Notes: generated from the letters alone by a model not told the origin. Numbered from the stretch's first letter, positions 18,024-27,388 are shown. The stretch is 64,000 nt of DNA from JAPOXR01 sp964291445 (GCA_964291445.2 OZ219864.1:930001-994000), one strand, 5' to 3'. Numbers and translations are program-made.

Positions 18024-18932
18024 TCACCGCCGCTCCAGGAATTCCAGCACCTGCCGGCGACCCAGCCCGGGCCGCCGCGTCGGCGGGGTCGAAATGGTCA
18101 ATGCAGCCGCAGCCTGGGCAAAGTCCACCGCCGCCCGCATCCCGGTGCCCGCAGCCAGTTCTGCCGCCAATGCGCCGACAAAGGCATCGCCAGCACCATG
18201 GGATGAGACGACGTCGACAGCGTGTCCGGGCAAGTCGAGGAACCCGTCCGCCGTGCGAACAAACAGGCCCTCGCTGCCCCGCGTGATGATGACGGCCGCC
18301 GGCCCCTGGTCCATCAGCCGGCCGCTCGCCAGCCCCACGTCCAGGCTCGCCTCGTCGAGGCCTGCATGCATTGCCGCCTCGATCCGGTTGACAACGAGGA
18401 TGTCAACCCGGCCCATTGCCTCCCGGTCCGCCAGGTCCCGGTCCCGGCATGGCGCCGCATTGAAGATCACGTGGCAACCATCCGGTGCACGGGCAATGGC
18501 GGCGTGGTTGACGGCTGCCGGGATCTCGCTCTGGAGAAGGAGTGCCTTTATCGATGACGGCATGTCGATTGCGGCCGCATCGATGGCACTGTTGACTCCG
18601 GAGACGATCACCGCACCATAGTCTCCTGCCGGGTCCACGATGGCAACACTCATGCCGGTCGGTCCATCGACCTCCATGACCCACCGGTCATTGACCCCGG
18701 ACTCCCTGAGCGACCGGCGTATCCTCTTGCCGAACTGGTCCGATCCGATGCATCCCGCCATGGCGGTCCTGGCACCCATCCGTGCCGCGGCCATTGCCTG
18801 GTTCCCACCCTTGCCGCCCGCCCGATACGACACCGCCCGCCCGATGACGGTTTCGTCGGGTTGCGGCAAATGCGGTGCGTCGACGATGACGTCGAGGTGC
18901 ATCGCGCCGATGACAAGAATCTCCGGTCTCAT
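18024..18932 (-). CDS. PfkB-family sugar kinase
   Basis: 302 residues with the PfkB signatures YRAGGKGGNQAMAAARMGA (about 37-55) and SSHGAGDAFVGA with the catalytic Asp near residue 250. It resembles ribokinases but is clearly diverged from the one at 5859-6782. Its start overlaps the stop of the TIM-barrel isomerase gene by ATGA, so kinase and isomerase are likely consecutive enzymes for one sugar. It converges with the lactonase gene, 31 bases away. Confidence 0.85.
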   Translation of the reverse strand: MRPEILVIGAMHLDVIVDAPHLPQPDETVIGRAVSYRAGGKGGNQAMAAARMGARTAMAGCIGSDQFGKRIRRSLRESGVNDRWVMEVDGPTGMSVAIVDPAGDYGAVIVSGVNSAIDAAAIDMPSSIKALLLQSEIPAAVNHAAIARAPDGCHVIFNAAPCRDRDLADREAMGRVDILVVNRIEAAMHAGLDEASLDVGLASGRLMDQGPAAVIITRGSEGLFVRTADGFLDLPGHAVDVVSSHGAGDAFVGALAAELAAGTGMRAAVDFAQAAAALTISTPPTRRPGLGRRQVLEFLERR

Positions 18933-19915
18933 GCCTGGCCTGCATACAGGGCCGCCGCGACAAGTCGCTGGCTCACCGTCGCATCCTGCCTCGACATGGC
19001 ATCGGCGAGCGCCTGGTCGCCAACCAGTTTGCCGGCGATGCGGCGAAGCCTGTCGGTCAATTGCACGTTGGTCCGCGCCTCCTCGAACGGGTCGAGGCCG
19101 GAATGGTCGGGGAAGGTATCGAAGTAGATGATGCCGTCATAGCCAATCCTGGCCAGTTCGACGAACAACTCCAGAGTCTGGACCGGATGCACGGTACCGA
19201 CCATCAACCCGTCATCCCTGGTCCCGTAGGCATCATTGAGATGGACGCCGAGCAAGCGCGAATGCCGGCAGATCAGCTGTGCCGATTGCGCCGGCATCTC
19301 GTTGGCCATGAGTGAATGCGCCATGTCGAGGGTAACGCCGAGATTGGGCCGACCGGTCTCCCTGATCGCCAGCAATGTCGTTGCCGCATCCGGCAGCAAT
19401 GCATGAGCACGCGGCTCGGCCGGCTTGTACTCGATGGCGACATCGATGCCGGGATCATGATCGGCGATCTCCGCAAGGGCGCCGATGGTGTCGTCCCACA
19501 TGCGCCTGTACGCACCCTGAAAGGCGTAATCGACGCCATCCTGTCCAAGCCACACCGTCATCAACCCGCCGTCCATCTCCGCAACGGCGTCGATTCCCCT
19601 TTTCGTCAGGTCGATTGCCGCCTGCCGGTCATCCCGGTCGGGATTGGTGAAGGCGCCAATGGCAAACCTCCCGGCGCCGTAATAGCGCATCGCCAGCCCA
19701 TTGAGGGTCAGCCCGTTATCGGCCAACACCGAGGCCAACTGCCGAGCATCATGCCCCTCGACCTGGTCCGGAAAGTTCAGATCGACCGAGGTGATGCCCT
19801 CGATTCGCCCGGCGGCGGCGATGAGATCGGGCAGGGTCGGGGTTGATGCCCCGGCAACGGCCAATTTGAAGGCGTTGAGCCGGACCGCATATCCGGGATG
19901 CATCGCTGTCGTCAT
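18929..19915 (-). CDS. sugar phosphate isomerase/epimerase (xylose isomerase-like TIM barrel)
   Basis: 328 residues from the ATG at 19915, giving MTTAMHPGYAVRLNAFK. The frame is open for another 57 codons upstream to 20086, but that part is Ala/Pro-rich and unlike the family. Hallmarks of the AP-endonuclease-2 fold are VAIEYKPAEPR, LGVTLDMAHSLMA, LLGVHLNDAYGTRDD and GIIYFDTFP, which hold the Glu, Asp and His metal ligands. Such enzymes isomerise or epimerise sugars or keto-sugars. It is coupled by ATGA to the PfkB kinase gene. Confidence 0.82.
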   Translation of the reverse strand: MTTAMHPGYAVRLNAFKLAVAGASTPTLPDLIAAAGRIEGITSVDLNFPDQVEGHDARQLASVLADNGLTLNGLAMRYYGAGRFAIGAFTNPDRDDRQAAIDLTKRGIDAVAEMDGGLMTVWLGQDGVDYAFQGAYRRMWDDTIGALAEIADHDPGIDVAIEYKPAEPRAHALLPDAATTLLAIRETGRPNLGVTLDMAHSLMANEMPAQSAQLICRHSRLLGVHLNDAYGTRDDGLMVGTVHPVQTLELFVELARIGYDGIIYFDTFPDHSGLDPFEEARTNVQLTDRLRRIAGKLVGDQALADAMSRQDATVSQRLVAAALYAGQA

Positions 19916-20136
19916 CGATTGTTCCAGTCCATCTATCGCCGGCGCGCCGGTTGGAGCCGCCTCCGTCCTGCATATGCAATCTACCGCGGCAACCGGTGCA
20001 TGGTCACCCGCAAAAGCCGAAAAAACCGGAACCGGAACCGCTGGCAAACTCACCTTCGTCCCGGCAAATTCGGCACTTGCCTGCATGGCCTTGCTGCCGC
20101 ATTCTGGCCAGGTACCGAGGCATGGGGGACGTTACC

Positions 20137-20817
20137 ATGAAGATAACCTGGTTTGGGCAGGCCAGTTTCGGAATCGAGAGTAAAGCCGGGACCAGGATCG
20201 TGACCGATCCCTACGACCCGGACAAGGCGGGGTTCAAGCCATTCCCGGAGCAGGCGGATGTCGTCATCAAGTCAAGCAGCAACGACGATTTTCATGACAA
20301 TGACCACCTGGTTCCCAAGCGGGAGGGCGCATCGGTCATCGATGCGCTGGAGGTGGCCCTGGGCGAAGGTGCAGTGTCGTCACATGGCATTGGCATCAGC
20401 GCCATCGAGGCCATGGAGCATCACCTGCATCCAAGCGGCCACCCCGACCAGAATGCCATGTACCGCTTCGCGGTGGACGGGATCGAGATCGGCCATATGG
20501 GCGATATGGGCAATGATTTTTCCGACCAGCAGATCGAGTTTTTCGCCGGGGTGAACGTGCTTCTGAGCCATGCTGGCGGATTTCCGGTCATCTCGCTGGC
20601 CGAACTCGGGAGAATCGTCGACCGGGTCAAGCCGAACCTGGTCATCCCGATGCATTTCAGGACCCTGTGCTTCAAGCCGAGGCAGATGCTGTTCATCAAC
20701 GCGTTCCTCGACATGTTCGGTGAAGAGAACACAGACTTTGCCTTTTCCTGCTCAACGGAGCTGCACCGCGACCAACTTCCGGAGCCCGTCCGCCATCTCG
20801 TTCTCGACTACCTCTGA
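20137..20817 (+). CDS. MBL-fold protein with altered metal-binding motif
   Basis: 226 residues from the ATG at 20137, behind a GGGGGA site. The general layout follows metallo-beta-lactamase-fold hydrolases: an N-terminal ITWFGQASFGIES, TDPYDPDKAG, a central GHMGDMGND and IPMHF near the end. The classical HxHxDH loop, expected after ADVVI, is replaced by KSSSNDDFH (residues 45-53), so the first two His and the Asp are missing, and GHAS is GQAS. I recall relatives with a similar change, so it may be a subfamily with another metal site or no catalysis. The role is unknown. It lies alone between the sugar region and asd. Confidence 0.75.
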   Translation: MKITWFGQASFGIESKAGTRIVTDPYDPDKAGFKPFPEQADVVIKSSSNDDFHDNDHLVPKREGASVIDALEVALGEGAVSSHGIGISAIEAMEHHLHPSGHPDQNAMYRFAVDGIEIGHMGDMGNDFSDQQIEFFAGVNVLLSHAGGFPVISLAELGRIVDRVKPNLVIPMHFRTLCFKPRQMLFINAFLDMFGEENTDFAFSCSTELHRDQLPEPVRHLVLDYL

Positions 20818-21030
20818 CGTTGCCCGGGTCTCGGTAGGCCCACGGCATGGCACCACCACCGCCGAGGCATTGCCCACGACATCTTTCCACTCGAACCAGG
20901 CAAGCGAACGGTACCTCCGGGCGACAATCTGGCGGTGAGGGATCGCTGCCTGCGGGTGCCTGATTCTGCTTTCGCACCGTGGCGGATTTGGGTATCAGGC
21001 GCGACCGCACTGAATACGGGAATTCTTGCC

Positions 21031-22053
21031 ATGGGCTACCGGGTGGCAGTTGCCGGCGCTACCGGCAATGTTGGACGCGAGATGTTGAATATCCTGGCCG
21101 AGCGCCGGTTTCCGGTTGACGAGATCAGGGCGTTGGCATCGAGTCGTTCGCTGGGAATGGAGGTCGATTTCGGCAGGTCCGAGATTCCCGTTGACGATAT
21201 CGAGGAATTCGACTTCGAAGGCTGGGACATCGCCCTGTTCGCGATCGGCTCGGATGCGACCCGCAAATTTGGTCCGCTTGCGGCTGAATCCGGCTGCACG
21301 GTCATCGATAATTCGTCGCTCTACCGGTATGAGCCGGACATTCCGCTGATCGTTCCCGAAGTCAATCCGGACGCGATCGAGGACTACCGGGAGCGAAACA
21401 TCATCGCCAACCCGAACTGTTCGACGGCACAGATGGTGGTCGTCCTCAACCAGCTGCACCTTCAGGCCCGCATCAAGCGGGTGGTGGTCACCACCTTCCA
21501 GTCGGTATCCGGCTCCGGCAAGGCGGCCATGGACGAGTTGTGGGAGCAGACGCGGGCCATGTACACGCCCGGAGAGGAGGTCAGCCCATCTGTCTATCCC
21601 AGGCGTATTGCATTCAACGTGATTCCGCAGATTGGCGGGTTTCTCAATGACGGGTCAACACAGGAAGAGTGGAAGATGGTTGTGGAGACCAAGAAGATCA
21701 TCGATTCGTCAATCGAGGTGACCGCAACCTGTGTCCGGGTTCCGGTATTTGTTGGCCATTCCGAGACCCTGAACGTCGAATTCGAGGAGTTCATTGATGA
21801 GGCCGAGGCCCGCGAGATCCTGCGGCAGGCGCCGGGGGTCATGGTCGTGGACGAGCGCGAGGATGGTGGCTACACCACGCCGATGGATTGCGTCGGTGAC
21901 TATGCGACCTTTGTCAGCAGGATCCGCCAGGATGACACCATTGCCAATGGCCTGAACATGTGGTGCGTGTCCGACAATCTCAGAAAGGGAGCCGCACTGA
22001 ATGCAGTCCAGATCGCGGAACTGTTCGGACGGCGCATTCTGCAGAAGGGGTGA
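21031..22053 (+). CDS. asd: aspartate-semialdehyde dehydrogenase
   Basis: 340 residues, normal length. The NADP-binding start is VAVAGATGNVGREML, the nucleophile is Cys130 in NPNCSTAQ, and SFQ-type and GHSETL segments follow in place. It reduces aspartyl phosphate to aspartate semialdehyde, the branch point to lysine, diaminopimelate, threonine and methionine. The ATG at 21031 begins the conserved N-terminus. The frame is open further upstream to about 20935, but that part is not family-like. Confidence 0.95.
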   Translation: MGYRVAVAGATGNVGREMLNILAERRFPVDEIRALASSRSLGMEVDFGRSEIPVDDIEEFDFEGWDIALFAIGSDATRKFGPLAAESGCTVIDNSSLYRYEPDIPLIVPEVNPDAIEDYRERNIIANPNCSTAQMVVVLNQLHLQARIKRVVVTTFQSVSGSGKAAMDELWEQTRAMYTPGEEVSPSVYPRRIAFNVIPQIGGFLNDGSTQEEWKMVVETKKIIDSSIEVTATCVRVPVFVGHSETLNVEFEEFIDEAEAREILRQAPGVMVVDEREDGGYTTPMDCVGDYATFVSRIRQDDTIANGLNMWCVSDNLRKGAALNAVQIAELFGRRILQKG

Positions 22054-22079
22054 GTCCTGCAGGGACGAATCCCGGCACC

Positions 22080-23456
22080 ATGCCCCCTGATTTTGCCAGC
22101 GAGCAAGAACACCAGACACCGCTGACCATCCTGGCTGGCCGTGATCTGGATCGCTGGAAGCAGGATGCCAGCGAGGCTGCCGCCTGCTGGGCGGAGGCAA
22201 ACGGTTTCGAGTGCAAACCCGGCCAGATCCTGCTGATACCGGACGGGAACGGACACATCCAGGAAGTCCTGGCCAGCGCCGCCGCCGACGAGTGGCGGGA
22301 TGACCGGTTCCACCTGGCATCGATTCTCGAACGGCTTCCGGCCGGCAACTACCTGCTCACCAATGACCTGCCGGCCGACGAGAGAGACGAGGCAGCGCTG
22401 GCATCGCTGCTGGCGCAATACGTGCCGGATGGCCGGGACCGGCAGGATGAATCGATCGTGCGGATGGCCGTGCCGCCGGGGATTGACAGCGACCGGCTCC
22501 GGCTGATTGCCGAATCCGAGTTCATGACCAGGGATCTGATCAATGCCCCTGCCTCGGCGATGATTCCCGGCCGGTTGGAGCAGGCGGTCAGAGACCTGGC
22601 TGGAGAGTTCGGTGCAGAGTTCCGGGTGACCAAGGGCCCCGAACTGGCCCGGACATGCCCCCTCACCCATGCGGTCGGTCGCGCATCGGAGCATCAGCCC
22701 CGGTTGGCCGAACTGCGTTGGGGCTCGACCGGACGGTCGCTCACGCTGGTGGGCAAGGGGGTGTGTTTCGACACCGGCGGCCTGAACATCAAGCCTGGAA
22801 GCGGCATGTCGCTGATGAAGAAGGACATGGCTGGGGCCGCCATTGCCATCGGGCTCGGGCGCATGATCATCGGTCTTGACCTGCCGGTCAGGCTGCGAAT
22901 CCTCGTGCCAATTGCAGAGAATGCCGTATCCGGACGGGCCTTCCGTCCGGGAGATGTTCTCACCTCCAGTTCGGGGGTCAGGGTGGAGATCACCAACACC
23001 GATGCCGAAGGCCGGCTGCTGCTTGCCGATGCGCTCGAACTTGCCCGTGAGGATGAAGATGACCTCCTGGTGACTTTCGCCACGCTGACCGGAGCGGCGA
23101 GGGTTGCCCTGGGTCCGGAGATCGTGCCCTTCTATACCGCCAATGACCGGCTTGCCGACATGCTGGCGACAGCAGCGGACCGGGTCAGGGATCCGGTCTG
23201 GCGGATGCCAATCTGGAATCCCTACCAGGCCATGCTGAAATCGAAGGTGGCCGATCTGGTCAACAGCCCGACATCCGGACATGCCGGATCAATTTCCGCC
23301 GCATTATTCCTGCTCCGCTTCGTGCAATCGCCGGAGCGGTTCCTGCACTTCGACCTCTATGGCTGGCAGAATGCACCGGCGCCTGGCCGGCCGGTGGGTG
23401 GGGTTGGACAGGCTGGCCGGGCCCTGCTTGCCACCATCGAGGAGTTCCTGTGCTGA
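22080..23456 (+). CDS. M17 leucyl aminopeptidase family protein
   Basis: 458 residues from the ATG at 22080; a GTG at 22050 that overlaps the asd stop is another possible start. The M17 catalytic domain is clear: VGKGVCFDTGGLNIKPG with the metal-binding Lys and Asp, MKKDMAGAA, and NTDAEGRLLLADAL with the Asp and Glu ligands and catalytic Arg. The enzyme removes N-terminal residues from peptides in the cytoplasm. It overlaps the next gene, an NlpC/P60 peptidase, by 7 bases; this pairing is common in alphaproteobacteria and suggests joint turnover of cell-wall peptides. Confidence 0.92.
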   Translation: MPPDFASEQEHQTPLTILAGRDLDRWKQDASEAAACWAEANGFECKPGQILLIPDGNGHIQEVLASAAADEWRDDRFHLASILERLPAGNYLLTNDLPADERDEAALASLLAQYVPDGRDRQDESIVRMAVPPGIDSDRLRLIAESEFMTRDLINAPASAMIPGRLEQAVRDLAGEFGAEFRVTKGPELARTCPLTHAVGRASEHQPRLAELRWGSTGRSLTLVGKGVCFDTGGLNIKPGSGMSLMKKDMAGAAIAIGLGRMIIGLDLPVRLRILVPIAENAVSGRAFRPGDVLTSSSGVRVEITNTDAEGRLLLADALELAREDEDDLLVTFATLTGAARVALGPEIVPFYTANDRLADMLATAADRVRDPVWRMPIWNPYQAMLKSKVADLVNSPTSGHAGSISAALFLLRFVQSPERFLHFDLYGWQNAPAPGRPVGGVGQAGRALLATIEEFLC

Positions 23457-24289
23457 CGTCTGATCAGAGGCTGACACCGGCCAATGACCGGGTGGCCGCG
23501 GCCGAACTCCGGGGGAGGGTGGAAGCTCCGCGCTACACCGAGGGCAACTGGCAGATCTGCCGACATCAGCTGGCTGCCCTTTGTGACCGGCCGAGTGGCA
23601 AGCAGGTCAGCCAGCTTCTGTTCGGCGACAGGTTCAGGGTGCTGGAGACCCGGTCAGGCTGGGCATTTGGCCAGATGGAGCGGGATGGCTATGTCGGATA
23701 TGTGGACGGCGACGCCCTGGGCGAGGACATGCCTTCGACGCACCTGGTCCGGTCGTTGTGGACGCATGTCTATCCGGATGCCGACATGAAGTCGAAACCA
23801 GTCGCCGGATTGCCGTTTGCGGCCCGAATCGCAGTGGATGACGCCATCGCCTGCGAGTCTTTCGCGGCGCTGGTCGGCGGCGGATTTGTGCCGTCAACCC
23901 ATATCCGGCCGATCGAGCGCCATCAGGCTGACCATGCCGGACAGGCCGCCAGGTTTGTTGGTGCCCCCTATCTGTGGGGAGGAAACAGCATGCTGGGGAT
24001 CGACTGTTCGGGCCTGGTTCAAATTGCGCTGATTACGACCGGTATCGAATGCCCCCGGGATTCCGACATCCAGGAGGCCAGGTTGGGGCGGCCGCTATCC
24101 GGGTCGGACGCAACCGCACGCGGGGATTTGGTGTTCTGGAAGGGGCATGTCGGCACCATGGAAGACCGCGACTGGCTCATTCATGCCACCGCGCATTCCA
24201 TGCTGGTGGTCCGGGAAAAGCTGGTTGATGCCATGTCCAGGATCGAGGCCCGGGGCGACACGCCCTTCCATGGAATTCGGCGACTCTGA
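23450..24289 (+). CDS. NlpC/P60 (C40) family peptidase with SH3-like domains
   Basis: 279 residues from a GTG inside the end of the M17 gene, with GAGG just upstream. Residues about 40-150 look like two bacterial SH3-like domains (SQLLFGDRFRVLETRSGWAFG). The catalytic domain has Cys186 in GIDCSGLVQIAL, His233 in KGHVGTM and His245 in IHATAHS. Enzymes of this kind cut the gamma-D-Glu-diaminopimelate bond of muropeptides. No signal peptide is visible, so it should act in the cytoplasm, in line with its partner aminopeptidase. Confidence 0.92.
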   Translation: MLTSDQRLTPANDRVAAAELRGRVEAPRYTEGNWQICRHQLAALCDRPSGKQVSQLLFGDRFRVLETRSGWAFGQMERDGYVGYVDGDALGEDMPSTHLVRSLWTHVYPDADMKSKPVAGLPFAARIAVDDAIACESFAALVGGGFVPSTHIRPIERHQADHAGQAARFVGAPYLWGGNSMLGIDCSGLVQIALITTGIECPRDSDIQEARLGRPLSGSDATARGDLVFWKGHVGTMEDRDWLIHATAHSMLVVREKLVDAMSRIEARGDTPFHGIRRL

Positions 24290-24323
24290 CCGGGATTTCC
24301 CCCGCCTGTCACGTCCCTCCACC

Positions 24324-24749
24324 CTACCGCATGTCGAGATTGCTGTCGTCGCCATCGGACCTCATCACGCGCTCCACCAGGTGGTCGGTCACGTCCACGA
24401 AATAGTCCGCGAGCTCGGATTGGAGCCGGACGAATTCCGGCCAGACCTCCCGGTCGAAAACCCGTTGCTGCGTGCGCACCATTACCGTCGTGTGTCGCTG
24501 GCGCCGGTAACGGAAGGTATGGACGCCGTGCTTGCGGCAGACCGCTATGAACAGTCGAACCGACCACGAATCGGGGAGCGAGTACTGGAGTTCGACCTCG
24601 GGCTCGGCACGCTTCTTGGAACCACCCAGGCGGCTGTTCAGCCGGTCCATCGCCGCCTCCGCGGCCGCACGCTCCCCCGGGCTGCCGGCACGCCGGAACA
24701 ACTCCTCCACCTTGGAGAGTTTCGCTCTCAGAGCCCGGTCGTCAGTCAT
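24324..24749 (-). CDS. conserved hypothetical protein, DUF2786-like N-terminus
   Basis: 141 residues. The N-terminal helices (LRAKLSKVEELFRRAGSPGE, then RAAAEAAMDRL) resemble the start of DUF2786 proteins, and the later HTTVMVRTQQRVFDREVWPE reads like a conserved segment. No catalytic motif is visible. An ATGA overlap at its start joins it to an open frame upstream, but that frame carries an IS remnant, so the coupling is probably accidental. It converges with the NlpC/P60 gene. Confidence 0.6.
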   Translation of the reverse strand: MTDDRALRAKLSKVEELFRRAGSPGERAAAEAAMDRLNSRLGGSKKRAEPEVELQYSLPDSWSVRLFIAVCRKHGVHTFRYRRQRHTTVMVRTQQRVFDREVWPEFVRLQSELADYFVDVTDHLVERVMRSDGDDSNLDMR

Positions 24750-24920
24750 GGCGCCGCATCCGGTTGAATCGAAATGTCACGAGCATGGTCAATCCCCCGC
24801 CACGACGGACAATATCCAACGGGCCAGCGGACGACAATGTACATACCGGTGTCCGCCAGGGCTATCGCCCTTCCAATCCTCCCGCCTTCCGGCAACAGCC
24901 TGGCGGGTCCGAACGGCTTC

Positions 24921-25094
24921 AAGGTGAACCGGTCATCCCACCCGGCCTGCTTCAGTTCGCCGGGCATGGATATGGTGTGCCTGTCCGCCGTCACCCGTGC
25001 CAGGTTCAGTGTCGGCCGCCGCATGACCGCCAGCCTCCCCGGTCCGGTTCCGCAGCCTGTCCTCGTTCATGGTCACGTCCAGGACCCAGTGGAG
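24921..25094 (-). pseudogene. ISAs1-type transposase, C-terminal remnant
   Basis: Reading down from 25094, one frame gives LHWVLDVTMNEDRLRNRT and a second gives LAVMRRPTLNLARVT, then ISMPGELKQAGWDDRFTL. Joined, these match the C-terminal end of ISAs1-family (H-repeat type) transposases. A deletion of roughly a dozen bases around 25035 breaks the frame and removes the family's ENL-like segment. No N-terminal part or terminal repeats are seen. The second part lies in an open frame that continues to 24746, so an annotator might call a false 92-codon gene there. Confidence 0.65.
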
Positions 25095-25235
25095 GACAGG
25101 CTGCACTTCGTCTGCGACGCCGCCCATGGCGAGGATCGCTGCCGGGCCTATGTCGGCAATGTCCCCGAGAGACCAGCGGCCATCACCAACATGGCGATCT
25201 CGCTGATAATGACCTGCCGCCCGGACATGCGCGGG
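25095..25235 (+). pseudogene. second ISAs1-type transposase remnant, divergent from the first
   Basis: From 25095 the + strand reads DRLHFVCDAAHGEDRCRAYV, then NVPERPAAITNMAISLI. This resembles the same C-terminal region of another ISAs1-type transposase (LHxVxDVxxxEDRxR, then an asparagine-containing helix). It starts at the base where the minus-strand remnant ends, at the same point of the protein. The frame stays open to 25355 but soon runs antisense to the DUF2794 gene. The similarity is judged by eye and is weaker than that of the minus-strand remnant. Confidence 0.5.
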
Positions 25236-25252
25236 ATGGTGATGGTTTGCGT

Positions 25253-25618
25253 TCAGGCGACGACCCTGAACAAGTTCCGATCGAAATACCGCATGACACG
25301 ATGCAGGTCATGGCCGTGCCGGACAATGCGGTTGTCCATCGAGATGATCAGGTAGACATTGCGCCGCGAGGCCGTCATTGGCCGCTTTTCAATGCGGTAC
25401 AACGGCTGCCCGGAGGCGTTGCGATAGACCGAAAACACGGCGCTTCGGGTCAGATTGGCGATTCCGTAATCCCGCCAGTTGCCGGCGGCAACCATGCGCC
25501 GATAGGTCTCCAGGATCACTGCGAGTTCGGATCGTTTGAAACTTACGGGTTGACCGGTATCAACATCCCGTCGCGATTCCTGCCGGTTGTGATTTGCGGT
25601 GAACAGCTGAATCGCCAT
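25253..25618 (-). CDS. DUF2794 family protein
   Basis: 121 residues from the ATG at 25618 (MAIQLFTANHNRQ). Conserved parts are FKRSELAVILETYRRMVAAG, NWRDYGIANL, AVFSVYRNASGQPLYRIEKRP and RHGHDLHRVMRYFDR, which identify the alphaproteobacterial family DUF2794. Its function is unknown. The frame is open upstream to 26134, but that part is antisense to the gamma-glutamyltransferase gene and is rejected. The gene is divergent from the gamma-glutamyltransferase gene. Confidence 0.85.
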   Translation of the reverse strand: MAIQLFTANHNRQESRRDVDTGQPVSFKRSELAVILETYRRMVAAGNWRDYGIANLTRSAVFSVYRNASGQPLYRIEKRPMTASRRNVYLIISMDNRIVRHGHDLHRVMRYFDRNLFRVVA

Positions 25619-25807
25619 GGAGACAATGTGACCTCTGTTTCCGGCAAGTTCAACCCATCTTCGCGATTGCCTTGTGGATAATCGCCGCGAATTGTCATCC
25701 GGGTCGCACAGAGGTGGCGTTTCGGCCGCCGACCCGGTATCGGTGGTCGGCAAGCGACACAACCCCACCTGCCGGATTTTGCCCGGCCGGCAATGCCGAT
25801 ACCGACG

Positions 25808-27388
25808 ATGAGAGATTTCCAGCTTCCAGGCAGATCCCCGGTCCACGCGACCAACGGGATGTGCGCAACATCGCACCCCCTGGCGGCCCGGACCGCCGTG
25901 CGGATGCTCGAGGATGGCGGCAATGCCGTCGATGCTGCCATTGCCGCCGCCGTGCTGCTGGGGCTTTGCGAGCCGCAATCCACGGGCATTGGCGGTGACT
26001 GTTTCGTGCTCGTCAAACCGGCTGGCGAGGACCGGATCATTGCCCTCAACGGCTCCGGCCGGGCACCGGCGGCCCTGTCTGCCGATCATGTGCGCAGCAA
26101 GGGGCACGAGGTGGTTCCGCTGGATTCGCCGCATGCGGTCACGGTGCCGGGGGCCGTCGATGCAATCTGCCGGTTATCGGCGGATTGGGGACGGCTCGGG
26201 CTGGCCGCCAGCCTGGCGCCGGCGATTCGCTACGCCGAGGAGGGCGTTGCAGTCGCACCGAGGGTTGCCTTCGACTGGGCACGGGCCGAGCCGCAATTGC
26301 AGGGACATGCCCGTCGCTTCTTTCTTGAATCCGGCAAGGCCCCGGCTGCCGGAGCGGTGTTCCGGGCCCCGGGGCAGGCCGAGGTGTTGCGGCGGGTCGC
26401 CGACCAGGGACGGGCAGCATTCTATGAAGGCGAGGTCGCGCAGGACATGGTCGCCAGCCTGCGTGATGCCGGGGGCGTGCACGATCTCGAAGATTTTGCC
26501 GCAACCGAATGCGAGTATGGCGAGCCGATTGAAGGCCCGTACCGGGAGTTTGTCATTGTCGAGCATCCACCCAACGCACAGGGTGCGGCGGCATTGCTGC
26601 TGGCCAACATCCTGTCCTCGTTCGAGTTGGAGCGGCTTGATCCCTACGGCGTCGAGCGCATCCATATCGAGGCCGAGGCGTCGAAACTGGCGCTTGATGC
26701 CCGTGACCGCTTCATCGGCGATGCGCCGATGCCCGAGCGGCTGGACCGCATGTTGTCGCCATCGACCGCCTCCCGGCTTGCCGGCCTGATCGATCCCGGA
26801 CGGGCGATGCAGGCGGTGCGGCAAGTGACCGAGGCCATTCACCGTGACACCGTCTACCTGACCGTGGTGGATCGGGATTTGATGGCGGTATCGATGATCT
26901 ACTCGGTATTCCACAGCTTCGGGTCGGGCCTGGCATCGGCCCGGTTCGGCATCAATTTTCAAAATCGCGGCGCCGGTTTCTGCCTGGCGCCGGGGCATCC
27001 CAACGAACTTGTCGGCGGAAAGCGGCCGCTGCACACGATCATTCCAGCCATGCTCAGGGAGTCCGGGCGTGTCGTCTCGTCCTTCGGCGTGATGGGTGGG
27101 CAGTACCAGGCCGTCGGCCATGCAAGGTTCGTGTCGGGTCTGGCCGATTTCTTGATGGACCCCCAGGAGGCGCTCGACGGGCCGCGCTGCTTCCCGGAAG
27201 GCGGCGATTTGCAACTGGAACGGGGCATCGGCGACGAGGTCCGGGCCGGCCTTGCCGACATCGGCCACCGGGTTGTCACCCCGGATGCGCCCCTGGGCGG
27301 TGGCCAGGCCATCCATATCGATCACCGGAGGGGCGTGCTGGCCGGTGCGTCCGACCAGCGCAAGGATGGTTGCGCCCTGGGATACTGA
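25808..27388 (+). CDS. gamma-glutamyltransferase family protein
   Basis: 526 residues from MRDFQLPGRSPVHATNGMCA; an ATG at 25793 is in frame too and neither has a good binding site. Family hallmarks: GGNAVDAAIAAAVLLGLCEP, STGIGGDCFVL, and the autoprocessing site around RDTVYLTVVD, where Thr348 would become the N-terminal nucleophile of the small subunit. Enzymes of this family cut or transfer the gamma-glutamyl group of glutathione and related compounds. No signal peptide is visible, so this one is probably cytoplasmic, unlike classical periplasmic Ggt. The C-terminal part includes SFGVMGGQYQAVGHA. Confidence 0.88.
   Translation: MRDFQLPGRSPVHATNGMCATSHPLAARTAVRMLEDGGNAVDAAIAAAVLLGLCEPQSTGIGGDCFVLVKPAGEDRIIALNGSGRAPAALSADHVRSKGHEVVPLDSPHAVTVPGAVDAICRLSADWGRLGLAASLAPAIRYAEEGVAVAPRVAFDWARAEPQLQGHARRFFLESGKAPAAGAVFRAPGQAEVLRRVADQGRAAFYEGEVAQDMVASLRDAGGVHDLEDFAATECEYGEPIEGPYREFVIVEHPPNAQGAAALLLANILSSFELERLDPYGVERIHIEAEASKLALDARDRFIGDAPMPERLDRMLSPSTASRLAGLIDPGRAMQAVRQVTEAIHRDTVYLTVVDRDLMAVSMIYSVFHSFGSGLASARFGINFQNRGAGFCLAPGHPNELVGGKRPLHTIIPAMLRESGRVVSSFGVMGGQYQAVGHARFVSGLADFLMDPQEALDGPRCFPEGGDLQLERGIGDEVRAGLADIGHRVVTPDAPLGGGQAIHIDHRRGVLAGASDQRKDGCALGY

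Noticed and set aside
24746..25024. A 92-codon gene coupled by ATGA to the DUF2786-like gene, with a good ribosome binding site
   Set aside because: Its first half matches the C-terminal end of ISAs1-type transposases after a frameshift, so it is a remnant; the overlap is likely accidental.
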